This document shows, piece after piece, positions 12,356 to 21,980 of a stretch of 64,000 bases of DNA. The notes under the pieces were generated by a model. It worked only from the letters and a program-made list of their open reading frames with translations, searched no databases and had not been told where the DNA came from. A program made the position numbers and the translations under genes. The first letter of the stretch is position 1. Every line of letters begins with the position of its first letter. This DNA is from Eumeta japonica (taxonomy: Eukaryota; Arthropoda; Insecta; Lepidoptera; Psychidae): NCBI GenBank assembly GCA_005406025.1, contig BGZK01000105.1:1-64000 (forward strand). Reading direction: 5' to 3'.

Positions 12356-13379
12356 GGATATTGTTTTTCGCGCATATCTTTTATGTCTGTTTATAAATTT
12401 CTTTATTGCCGCGTATCTTCTAAACGGCTGAATAGATTTGGACAATTAAGGTATCGTTAGATTTGTGTCAAAACCCAAGTGTCTTTAGATAAGTACTAAA
12501 AAAAAACAATAGGCGGATTTTTGCTGCCAAATTAAAACTAGTACAATTTTTTTAAAAAAACCTATCGAGTAGGATATCATAATAAAGGAAATTCAAAAGA
12601 TATTACAAAAATATACATGTATAATATATTTACATTTAATCAGGAGCAATTACAACCAATTAAATTCAATCATTCGAATAAATTTGTAACCAATGCATTC
12701 AAATGGTCGTATTTTGGCTTTAAATCGGCTAAGTGTGTGTTGAATATCGTATTACGCATTTTTTTACCCGGTATAGTCAATTAAACCGCTTACATCAATT
12801 ATAATTTTCATTTGTGTTTTGTTTGACATTCTATCAATCGTCTCTAAATATTGCTCAATTTACGAAAGTCATAAAAGTACACGCTTTCATTCATAGGAAT
12901 GTGCTGGACGGAACACTAAAAAGTATAGAATAAAATAAAAAAACCGACTACAAAAAATCAACAGATAAGCAACGTACGAAAAAGACCGAAACAAGATTGA
13001 GAAAACAAACTACTAAAACCTCATAAACTCTCCTTTGGTTTAACAGACTACATTTATGAGCTGAAAGCCTAAGTTAAATAATTTACATTATGTTTGGTAG
13101 CAGGCAGCATCCATTTGCAAATTATAAATCGTAAGAAAAATGGTTCCCGCCTGCTACCAAACATAATATAAATTACTTAACATAGGCTTTCAGCTCATAT
13201 TTGTAGTCTGTTAATTACTATTCAATGATAAATTAAATTCCTGCTCTGAGAATGGTAGATTCGAATGAATATTTAAATCATTATCATCAAAAATTTCATT
13301 AAGATGATCAGTGTCGTTCAATGACTGATTGGAAGCAAATTCATTCAAAAATCTACTATAAAACTCGTCTTTGGGTCTT
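12356..13379 (-). repeat. Composite repeat, copy 2, inside the LINE
   Basis: This is the inverted partner of 1,229-2,285. On the - strand, LINE linker sequence (13,379-13,215) meets the TTAA-flanked MITE (13,210-13,044), then about 690 bases of unidentified repeat, and the LINE reading resumes around 12,356. The 690-base part contains 'ccgactacaaaaaatcaac' and 'gaatgtgctggacggaacac', phrases common in lepidopteran repeats. The part between MITE and RT is therefore an insertion in ORF2, because it splits a continuous coding region. Confidence 0.8.
13044..13210. mobile_element. TTAA-flanked palindromic MITE, copy 2
   Basis: A 167-base palindrome-like unit from 'cagactacatttatgagctg' to 'cagctcatatttgtagtctg', flanked by TTAA at 13,040-13,043 and 13,211-13,214. 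The arms are about 70 bases with a short centre. It has the same ends as 1,411-1,578 and a similar centre in reverse orientation. Confidence 0.7.
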
Positions 13380-13693
13380 GATGATGAGTTTTTACGATTT
13401 AATATTTTAACAATTTATCATACTGCAGTAGTGGGAGTATTTCAGTCGAAACTGGATACTCTATAATGTTTATACGTGTAAAGCGCTAATCTACTTTGGT
13501 TTACTGCACTACCGCAAACATCGTTTTGCCAAGGAACGGGTTTACGAGTTTTTTGACCACTACTTGAAACTTTGTGAATTGGAATAAATTATTTTCTGAG
13601 CTCATACAATAATTCACTAAATCTTTCATAAGCTAAAAGAACATTAGGCCGTAGTAACAACTCATCAAAAAGATTGCTAGATTTACTGTGGTA

Positions 13694-14439
13694 TCAAATC
13701 CAGTCAGCTTTCTTGTAAGTAAACTTTTCAGAGAACTGCGCATAATCATAAATTTCGGTTATTATTGCTAATTTAACTATTGTAGGGAAGTGGTAGTTGC
13801 CCAACGAGTCTTCAGAAGACACGGTCCATTCTGCTGATGCTGTTAAATTAGGATATAAAAAGGCAATATCAATGGCAGAAGTCAATTGATTTGGTCTATT
13901 TATAGTTGTTGGTTCGCCAGTATTAAATAGACACATGCTTAATTCTTCTAGCATGTCGTATATTTGAATCCCTCTAGGCTTATTAGTGGCTGATCCAAAT
14001 GTTGTATGATGCACATTAAAATCCTCCATCATCAAAACAAGAGATGGCAATGAATCAATAACACTTCTTAATACAGAAATAAAAAAACGTCCACTCTTAG
14101 GAAAGCAATATAACCCCATAGCTGTGAAAGAACTATTTTTAGTTTGAATATTTATTGCGTTTGAATTTTATCTGTGCTTACTGTGACAACTTCAGAACAC
14201 TTAATATAACTTCCACACAGAATAGCAACACCACCATATCCATAGTTACTGTCTCTTCTGAATAATTTATAACCTCTAAAGTGAATGAAATCACAAGATT
14301 TGAGCAAAGTTTCATTTAATATCCAAATATGTACATTGTTACTATACAGGAACTGACTAAAATATGCAATATTTGATTTCAAACTTTCAATATTGTGTTG
14401 TACAATCCTTAGATGACCACCACTATCTATTATGGTCAC
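13694..14439 (-). pseudogene. LINE ORF2 part: AP-type endonuclease
   Basis: The - strand 14,439-14,152 encodes RIVQHNIESLKSNIAYF, IWILNETLLK (the block carrying the catalytic glutamate) and SNYGYGGVAILC. After a frameshift near 14,120-14,150, 14,119-13,694 gives VLMMEDFNVHHTTFG (matching GDFNxHHxxWG), LTSAIDIAF and EDSLGNYHFPTI, the position of the terminal histidine block. This enzyme nicks target DNA to prime reverse transcription. It lies directly upstream of the RT linker, as expected in ORF2. The frameshift breaks this copy. Confidence 0.9.
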
Positions 14440-14557
14440 TTATTTTTTTGATGAACATCTCTTTAATTGTAGATGCATTTACTGGTAAGGTATTAATTAT
14501 CCTTGCTACAAAGACATAGCAAGGTGTCTACAAAAGCTTTTCATATCACGCCATTGT

Positions 14558-15531
14558 TTATAATAGCGTTAACAAATTTTTGCTATCTTTAATAACTTTT
14601 TTGGTCTGGTTTTGTAGATGAGAACCCACTGCTTTAGTAAATGTCTTATTTAGTGCCAGAAAATATGAGTCCATAGTTTGTTTATTCATAATTTTAGCTT
14701 TATTTTCATTTATTTTCTGTTGTTTGACGGGACATATTTTTGCTACAGCTGTGTGTTCACCTTTGCAATTCACACGCAGCGGTTTATTTACATTTGTACA
14801 CTCTTTAAATGAATGGGCTTCCGAGCAGACGAAATGTTGCAAACAAATGATTGTTTGCAATATTTTGTTGTGTGTTTGAATCCCATACATTTATAACATT
14901 GAAATACTGGCTTTATGTATTCTTCCACAGATATGATACACAGACCATAATTTATGTGATCGGGAAGTATGTTACCTGAGAATGTCAGCGATACTGTTTG
15001 TAGCAGTATAATGCCTTCAGGAGTCTTCTTTGTGAAACACCTTACAGACAATATTTCCTGCGAACTGATCAATTTATCAAATAAATTTTGGCATGTCAAA
15101 TCCGTGGGGATGTGTTTGATAACATCGGCGCATTCTGAAGTGGATGACGGAATAAAACCTTTGATTTCGTATGAAGACAAGAAGTTTGTGTTTGTAAGCA
15201 GTAAATTAGCATTTTTGGGATTGTCAAATATTACAGCATATTTCATTGCATTGACTCGCTTTATTTCTTTAGCTCCTTTATTGTACCTACTAAAAATCTT
15301 GTTAAGATAAATAGAATCTTTGTTACCAAACTTTTTATTGTCATCTGTGCTTTGTATGTAAACTGGAAAAACTATTTCTGGAGAGTTATCAGGATGACTT
15401 CTTATGTGATTCTTTTTAGAATATGGCACGTATTCATTGTCTTCCCCATCTTCAGAGCTGTTATTATTAAGTGGTTCCTTTTTTCTCTTTTTACTTTGTT
15501 TCTTCATGCTGCTTTTACTTTCAGTACTCAT
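14558..15531 (-). pseudogene. LINE ORF1, nucleic-acid-binding protein with zinc knuckles
   Basis: The frame opens with ATG at 15,531. It starts with a lysine/serine-rich basic segment (KKQSKKRKKE near the N-terminus) and a middle region without recognised motifs. It reaches a CCHC knuckle, CYKCMGFKHTTKYC, around residues 210-225. A -1/+1 shift near 14,850-14,890 moves the rest into another frame (to 14,558), where VCSEAHSFKEC and NCKGEHTAVAKICP are the remains of two more knuckles. ORF1 proteins of this type coat the element RNA. The + strand frames 14,969-15,310 and 15,352-15,682 are antisense shadows. Confidence 0.85.
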
Positions 15532-15660
15532 ACTAAACCCCTTATATAATTTTTCACAAATTTACCCCGAAATATACAAAGTGAAATTAAATAGAAAGTC
15601 AAAGAAAATTTTATTGAACTTCCCGCCTCGAAAGTTCCGCCATAGCCCCATCGACAATCA

Positions 15661-16734
15661 ACATGATCGACAGTTCATCTAATGATGGATTTAACTACGT
15701 TGACTGTCCATTGACTGAATTTAGTTATAAATGCAAAAATTTTATTTTATTTTTAATCGTAACTAATTGTGGAACCATCAGAATAACACTACTGCATCTC
15801 GTTCAAAAGCTGTTATTAAATTATGATTTTTATTTACAAGGAAAATTCAAATTTCTTAGAAACACCGCTGTTTATTTTGAAATATTACACCTGAAGACAG
15901 ATTTAGACTAAGCGTCCACTTCGATAACTTGATCAGAACAGAAAGTGTTCGCTAACTTCAATTACGTATTACCGCATCTACATGTATTTATCTAAGTTTT
16001 ATAACCTATGTCGTTTATAAAACATATTCATTCGTTCCTTTACGAGTGAGGAGAACGCTTACAGTAAAAAAAAAATACGTAACATCGGATGAGTCGTAAC
16101 CCTATCGTTACATTTGGCATTTAGTCACCATTGACGTTTACAAGTCTCGGCAAATATTTGCAGCTCGGCCTCCGCTTAATTAAGACGGAACGGCGCGCGA
16201 AGACGACGCGAAATAAAAAGCGGCCGAGATTTGTCCTCTTGTAAAACGAGACGGGCCGCGACGGCAACAAGATGTCGGGCCGATATCCGTTTTTGCGCCC
16301 CCCTTAAATTAGCGCCGGCGGGTCGAGGGGGGGGGCGATTCTAATGCAAATCTCATCCTGAAAGCAAACGAACGCGGCTTTCGCTAACTAGAGCACAATT
16401 AACCCTTCGACCTCGGGCCGAATTCGTTTCTTATGAAATATTAATGCAATTATGCGTATCCGAAATGGAAACGCTTATTGATTCTCCGTCCGTGTTTTAG
16501 GAAACTGATTAATTTCTTTTTGTTCTTAGGGTTTGGTTAGCAGCAATGCAATGCGCATTACTGCTAACCTAACACTTTTGCAGCTTATGATAAGCTGCAA
16601 AATACAATTTTGTAAATTTTGCTACAAATTATAAAATAAATTATTTATTTAAGTACCTGTTTCATTAACAATGCTTAGTATTCTATTAATTCAATAAATG
16701 GAAAGAAAATTCTCGTAAACAGACTGTGTTGACA
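15661..16734. other. Non-coding, with GC-richer island at 16,155-16,440
   Basis: No gene recognised. The island ('gcgcgcgaagacgacgcg', 'agcgccggcgggtcgag') and the adjacent 'attaatgcaattatgcg' are unique in the window and not repeat-like. It could be regulatory, or a diverged exon of the gene whose last exon may lie at 19,971. No frame supports coding. Confidence 0.35.
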
Positions 16735-17330
16735 ACACAAATATATATATATATATGTGTGTGTGTGTAAAAGTAAGATTGACTGACTGATATATTGTTA
16801 CGAAATGACCCTATCGGGTGTTCACTGATTGATACTAAATAAAAGGAACCACATACAACAATAGAAGGTATATTAATTCAGAAATACAGATTCACAATAG
16901 ATCGCTATGAAATAAGTTAGTCGCTTGTCGCTACCGTACTCGACTTGTTGTAAACATGTTACATCTGACACAAACAAACAAGATTTATTGGCTCTCGAAA
17001 ATTTCAGCCTCCAAAGTAAATCCATTTAAAAATAAGATTTAAATAATCAAAAAAGACGCCAGCGCGACGGAAGTCGGTGCGCGGAGCGCGCGCGGCTCGC
17101 ATAGGACTTCTTTATTTATGAAATTCTATTTTTTTTAATTAGAGAATTATTTTGCCTTTATATTTTTAACTAACGAACGCAGTTTGTAACAATATCAATG
17201 CATAGCTCAAACTACTACGTCTCAGGACTTGAAATTTTAGTATTCATATTCCTCTTATGACATAGACAGCAATAAGAAAGGATTTTTATAAATTCAACCC
17301 TTAAGGAGATAAAAAAATTTAAAATTGCTA
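16735..17330 (+). repeat. Dispersed 'ttgactgactga' repeat, split by a MITE
   Basis: The left part, (AT)n(GT)n at 16,741-16,768 then 'gattgactgactgata', joins after the MITE to 'caatgcatagctcaaactac' and 'gcaataagaaaggattttta'. A related fragment stands at 24,560-24,760 ('cttgactgcttgactcacgc', 'cccagctcaaaccc'). Removing 16,792-17,195 restores a continuous repeat. Confidence 0.55.
16792..17195. mobile_element. Nested MITE with attgttac-type terminal inverted repeats
   Basis: About 404 bases between 'atattgttacgaaa' and 'cagtttgtaacaatat', which are imperfect inverted repeats. The element interrupts the repeat described at 16,735-17,330. It carries a GC-rich patch ('cggtgcgcggagcgcgcgcg' near 17,073-17,092) and no open frame. 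The target duplication is short (AT or ATAT) and ambiguous because the ends are themselves AT-palindromic. Confidence 0.55.
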
Positions 17331-18699
17331 TATGTTACATTACGAAACCGTTCAAGCTACAGATATCAAATTGGATACTTTAGTTACTTATAGCTATAAA
17401 AAAATGATTTCATATGTCGTTTTTTTTTTTAAATGAAACTTCTAATGCGACTTCCAACAAGGTTGTGTTAAACGTTTAACTCTACTAAGGAGGGAGTATA
17501 AAAGCACTACTGCGTTAAACAGTCAACGCTCTTGGGGAGGGCAAATAGAAAGAGACAGAGCGAGAGTAAATGCGTGGCACTCGAACGCATGCGCGTAGTA
17601 TACCTGTCACAGGCCAGCACAAGCGTTAGCAACGAGTAGCGTCCAATATTCCAATAGATTTGGATATTTTTCCACTCGAAAATGATAATTAAAAGATGCG
17701 ATCAATTATGAATTGTAAGCGATGTTAATAAAGTTTGTCTTAATGAAACAATATGAGTTCACTAAAAATCAATTTCTACCCCTTCCTATTTTCCATTTCC
17801 ACATTACGAAGTTTCACTCCATCCACGCGGAGGGACTCCATTCACTATCTTTTTAAACTAGCACTAAACGTTGACGTCAAAATTTATATTTGAGTTCCTC
17901 ATTGCTAATAAAAAACAATGGCATGCCCCTTGTTACCTATAAAGTAATCTTGAAAGGAGTGACATAAGGGTTGAAATTTTAACTACTTATTACCATTGGA
18001 AAATAATAGCATGTATCGTTTTTTCATAAAGTAGCCCTAAGTAGGTGAAATAAATGATGTTCAATATTGTGTAGAAAATCAAAATAGATGAAGCTATTGA
18101 TGTCAAATTTTAAAAAAACCTAACCTCAGAAGCTTTTGAAATAAACATTTGTATTGTTTTTACCCATCTATACTATATAAATCTGTAGTGTCTATCAGTA
18201 CATGGAATTTTTTGTCAAATTTTGTGTTAAAGATTCATTTTATGCCGCATATTAGCCCAATTTTATCATTTTCAAATTTTTTGTCAGTCTTGTTGTCTGT
18301 CTGCATCTCCTTTTATGTTTTAAGACCTGTTGCGCCGATTTTGGTAAAATTTGGGATGCGTGGGAACATGCGGTTGTACAAATGACAGCCTGAACCTTTT
18401 ATTGCCTAAACTTTGTTCTCGACGTTATCTATGTATTTATATTAATGAATCAGTATAATAAACAGATTCTAAAAATTCTTTCACCAATAAAAGGCTTTCT
18501 GAGTAAAATGGATATAAACGTTTCCCCTTAACTTCATTTTCACATCTGAAGGAATATGATATTGGCCACGTGAGTATAGTATATAACTAGAAAGCTACCC
18601 TTTACCAGAGTAATGTAGCCTAAACTTTATTTTAGTACTAGCATTTGTTGGGACTTCATTCAAACCTAAACCGCAAATCAGTAACTAAATCAAAATTTA
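17331..18699. other. Non-coding with old repeat fragments
   Basis: Repeat-like pieces occur at 17,420-17,580 ('aaatgaaacttcta', 'gagacagagcgagagtaaat'; related to 31,880-32,060) and 18,165-18,440 ('gttgcgccgattttggtaaa', typical insect repeat wording). No gene recognised. Confidence 0.4.
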
Positions 18700-18990
18700 A
18701 TTCGCGACGTAAAAAATCCACAACGAGACTAAGGTCAAAGTCGAGTGTAAGACAAAAATTAAAGTCAAAAGCGTGACCCTAAACGAAAACAAGGAGCAAG
18801 CAGTACAGAGGTCGAAATTGAGCGCAGGACCGAAATCGACAGTGGAACCGGAATGTGATGAGATGAAAAACCTTGTTCGAAATCAAAAGCGGGCCGCGAT
18901 AGGTATCGAAAGTGAATCAAACTGGCATCGAGAATAGAACTGAGATTGCAATCGATCAACAGCGAACGGAAACTTGATTGCGAGTGTGAT
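18700..18990 (+). repeat. Degenerate purine-rich hexanucleotide tract
   Basis: An irregular array of units such as gaaatcgacagtggaaccgg and gaaagtgaatcaaa. It resembles 44,400-44,560, and in reverse complement 23,990-24,130 and 26,757-27,222. The long - strand frame 18,765-19,091 is produced by the low stop-codon density of this tract and is not a gene. Confidence 0.55.
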
Positions 18991-19099
18991 CTTTCGCTGT
19001 GCAAGGCGAAGGAATTCATTTTATATCTACGTGTGCGGCTCCGCAGACAAAAGTTAGTATAGCACAAAGTAGCCGTGACGTAACGGAACATAAATAAGA

Positions 19100-19740
19100 G
19101 TTAAGTGGGTCTTGATACGTCATTTTTTTTTTATTTACATGGTGGAAACTCTCGTGTATGGCCTGTGTTTGAGGTTGGCCAAGCGTAGTATATTGAATGC
19201 TTACCAACCAAAATCGCTACGGTTTCCATGTCGTCCCCTATGTGCCGGGACTGTGCGTACGTTTTTGCATTCTCACTGGCATTATGGCACTCGAAAAAGA
19301 AGTCCTTTTTTGCGATCAGGTATCAAGAATCGACATTGACAGCTACATAAGCAACGTACGGGAAAATGCGCCGTCCGATCCCGAGTTTGTAAACGGACCA
19401 CGACAGTTTCAAGTTCGCCGTCCTTGGTCCATATTTGTATGCCCTTTCACCGCCAACTGCCGCGAGGTAAAGCCACATCATTTCATGCCATAGCCTACTC
19501 ACTGGTCGGCACCTCCTTGAGATCTGCTCAGTTCAGAGGCGGACCGAAAAGAGTACTGATGTGCCACGGTAAAATACTGCAACATCGATGTAGGGTTTCT
19601 TTTTGTTTGCTTCTCCTGGGTAAGCCAATCCGCAGGATACTACGACCCCGCCACGACAAGAAAAGCACCCACAGGGAGGACCACACAAATGTCTGGTTAT
19701 ACACAAAAACTTCATAGCAAAATGTGGTTTAAGTTGCAAA
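19100..19740. other. GC-richer block open in several frames, unidentified
   Basis: Overlapping open frames exist on both strands (+ 19,112-19,339, 19,197-19,493 and 19,424-19,717; - 19,533-19,739). None resembles a family I know. The + frame around 19,260-19,440 (VSRIDIDSYISNVRE, PSDPEFVNGPRQFQVRRP) looks the most protein-like. It could be a decayed pseudogene or transposon with frameshifts. I see no splice sites that tie it to the candidate exon at 19,971. Confidence 0.3.
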
Positions 19741-19970
19741 AGTTCACACTTGTAAACGTTAAGCTATAAATCAAATTTTTGTATTTAAAACTACTTAGTG
19801 ACCTACCAATCGTTATTTTTACGGGCCATTTATAAATCAAACGTGTCTTTACTAAAGCAATTTCTTCACTGTCTTTAATTTCCTGAACTCGTCAAGTTTA
19901 AAAATGCCATACTAATTTTAATTTTCCTTTACTAACAATACTAACCATCTATTTTCTCTTTTGTCCACAG

Positions 19971-20052
19971 TTTTACGAGCGTCATTAGTGACCCTCGAAA
20001 CGGGGAAAACGACATGAAAGTGGAGACCGTCACAACAACAAAACAACAATAG
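19971..20052 (+). CDS. Candidate 3'-terminal coding exon of an upstream gene
   Basis: A textbook 3' splice site precedes it: branch-like 'tactaac' sequences at 19,930-19,945, a pyrimidine tract and 'tgtccacag' ending at 19,970. Taking one base to finish a split codon, the frame reads 26 residues that include SDPRNGENDMKVETV and end KQQ before TAG at 20,050-20,052. AATAAA follows 134 bases later. The other two frames close quickly, so this frame implies a phase-2 intron. The tail is hydrophilic, as expected of a cytoplasmic C-terminus, but the protein is not recognised. No upstream exons were found, so the gene identity and even its reality are unproven. Confidence 0.4.
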
Positions 20053-20185
20053 ACACTACCCTTAGTGTTAGCCTTGCCTATCTTTGGCGATTTCATTGAG
20101 CAAGCGTTAAGTACGACGCCGACATAAGACGATACTCAACTCTGTAGCCGGCCGAGAAGTTCGGAGGTGGCCCAAGGTCAAGATT

Positions 20186-20191
20186 AATAAA
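20186..20191 (+). terminator. Polyadenylation signal AATAAA
   Basis: AATAAA stands 134 bases after the TAG of the candidate terminal exon and is followed by 'gggtctttgtacaattgttt', a GT/T-rich downstream element. The position suits the end of that exon's 3' UTR. The hexamer is frequent in AT-rich DNA, so its support comes from context. Confidence 0.4.
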
Positions 20192-20205
20192 GGGTCTTTG
20201 TACAA

Positions 20206-20642
20206 TTGTTTATTAACACAATTTAACATAATTCCGCAGTTCGGAAACAATGCCCGAACCGCGAGCCTAACAAGTTAGCGAAGGAGCGCTTTGATGTCGG
20301 CCGCCTGCCTGCCGTTTAAGATTCAACGGTTCGGTTTCCGAGACCATAATGAATAGTTAAACAAACAAAACACTCCTCGGAACTTGTGAGATGTGAAGGC
20401 GGCCGAGCCCCTTCCCCGCCGCGCCGCGCGGCCCCTTCGATCAGCATTCGCTTTGCGCGATGTTATGATGCCAAATCAGAAAGTGCTACACGTGTTCGAG
20501 GATTAAACTGTAAAAATAATTTTCGCAAATAAAATGCGTTAAACGACATGGAAATCGGAAAGGTGACAGTGAACCGGTGTCTACTTGATTATGAGGCGAC
20601 GAGTTTGAGCATGTCGAGCAAAGCGGTGGCCTGAGCGACTGT
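20206..20642 (+). promoter_or_regulatory. GC-rich promoter-like island and 5' leader
   Basis: Composition changes sharply to GC-rich, non-repetitive sequence ('ccccgccgcgccgcgcggcc' near 20,415-20,434), immediately before a donor-ending open frame. Short upstream frames start with ATG at about 20,470 (13 codons) and 20,549 (28 codons, MEIGKVTVNRCLLDYEA...), both closing before the next exon frame. No TATA box stands out. A promoter is inferred from position and composition only. Confidence 0.35.
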
Positions 20643-20644
20643 AG

Positions 20645-20849
20645 CGGAGCTGTCGCGCAGCGGCGACGGCGTCGAGCGTGAGGGCGGCGCGGTGCGGCGG
20701 CGCGGCGCGAGGCGCCGGGCGCGGCGGGCGTGGAGCAGGCCGCGCCGGACGTGGAGGTTCCGTGCCGCGCCGCCGCCGGCCGCGCCCGCTCTACCGCCGG
20801 CTTTTCCACTACGTGCGCACCGCCTGGACCGGCGTGAAGTTCGCGCTAG
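20645..20849 (+). CDS. Candidate alternative 5' exon ending in a splice donor
   Basis: The frame is open from the stop at 20,642 and runs through a very arginine-rich, GC-rich segment into RRLFHYVRTAWTGVKFAL, then 'ctag|gtaacc' at 20,849/20,850. It ends with one base of a split codon (phase 1). There is no ATG in this frame. Either translation starts at a non-AUG codon (GTG at 20,678 is one option), or the start has been lost or lies in an unseen exon, or this is a 5' UTR. The end (RTAWTGVKFAL) resembles the end of the exon at 59,075-59,183 (KSAMTALKQIA), also phase 1. I infer alternative first exons of one gene. The opposite strand is also open (20,809-20,486), but without an ATG or splice signal. 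Confidence 0.4.
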
Positions 20850-21980
20850 GTAACCGATTCCACTATCCCTGTAACAAGATCGTATTTATCTATAATCTAT
20901 GGAACAATCGACAGTATCCCATCACCGAATGACATCTACTCATACATTAAATTGTTTACATGGAAGTGCATAGTCGATACTGGGACTTATTTAATTAGAT
21001 CAATATTTAAAAATATACATTAATTCAGGAAAATATTATGCATCCAATAATGTATGCTTAAACAGCAGCATGCATATTGTAAAAAAAACCCAAAATTTTT
21101 TAGAAATAGAAAATTATAGCGTCCAATAAAAAATTAAAGCAGTAATCTCATACATGGTGATGTAACCCTTAATTCACATACTTTACAATGTTCAAACTAC
21201 CACTATATTAAAAAAATAACTTGTACTTTCGCGTATGAAATACAGTATTCGACTGTCTAAAAGCTGGGATTAGAACAAATTAAAAATTATAATTTATTCA
21301 CTGTCTTTAATGACTCTCCATATTAAGTAAAACATGAAAGAGAGCGAAATACACGCATGTAATGTAACCTACCTACGAAAACATAGGTAGAGCCTACATT
21401 ACAATAATAACTACATTCGGAATACGTTTTAGTCAGTGATTGTATTTCTACTAAATTGAAGTTTGCGATTTTTTTCATCATTTTATGCACTCGAAACGCG
21501 CGGATCACGTGGACAACGTAACATTTTGTACATAATAACCAATTAACCAACAAAAATACTTATGTTTTTATATTACCATGACGTCAGATTGCAAAATTTT
21601 AAAACGGACTATATTGAAATACAAAAGATTAACCCTTTCCCGAGAACGTTACATCGCCTGTTTTATGAGCATTTTTTAGGTTTCGGCAACATGTTCGCTT
21701 AAGGCCGGATTGTTTGATTTGCAAAGGGTAGAGTGTTTTTCTTACGCCGCGTTGCCTGTGTGTTTATTTTAGAAAATGAGATGTGGAGCGTGCTCGGCTA
21801 CGTCTGCGATATATACGGGCCTACTGCGAGGGGACGTGGAAGATTTATTTTAAAAATTTAAGCTGCATCTTACTTATACATACAATATTAACAAATATTT
21901 TAGCTCTAAACTGATTTCTAATATAAATAAAAAACCGATATTCGTTTTATACCTTATTAATTACGCACTCAAATTACCGT
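20850..21980. other. AT-rich, probable intron start
   Basis: No gene or clear repeat recognised apart from short AT-rich frames. If the exon before it is real, this is the beginning of a very long first intron. Confidence 0.4.

Larger units (their letters stand above)
9800..15660 (-). mobile_element. Decayed I-type non-LTR retrotransposon, nearly full length
   Basis: Read on the - strand, the order is a 5' leader, ORF1 with CCHC zinc knuckles (15,531-14,558), AP endonuclease (14,439-13,694), reverse transcriptase (about 13,379 to 11,008, interrupted) and an RNase H domain with a C-terminal tail (10,760 to about 9,985). The layout ORF1 + EN-RT-RNase H fits the I superfamily of LINEs rather than plain jockey. 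The reverse transcriptase is split by the composite insertion at 12,356-13,379. A T-run at 9,801-9,810 may mark the A-rich 3' end. Frameshifts, stops and a lost catalytic pair show it is dead. Both outer limits are estimates. Confidence 0.85.

Noticed and set aside
14969..15682. Several + strand frames of 65-113 codons
   Set aside because: They are antisense shadows of LINE ORF1 and its leader. Hydrophobic composition comes from the lysine-rich sense strand.
18765..19091. 108-codon - strand frame rich in serine
   Set aside because: Produced by the degenerate hexanucleotide tract, which has few stops.
20486..20809. 107-codon - strand frame opposite the candidate exon
   Set aside because: It starts at GTG, is alanine/arginine-rich from GC composition, and lacks splice signals. 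The + strand reading has a donor and a helix-like end.
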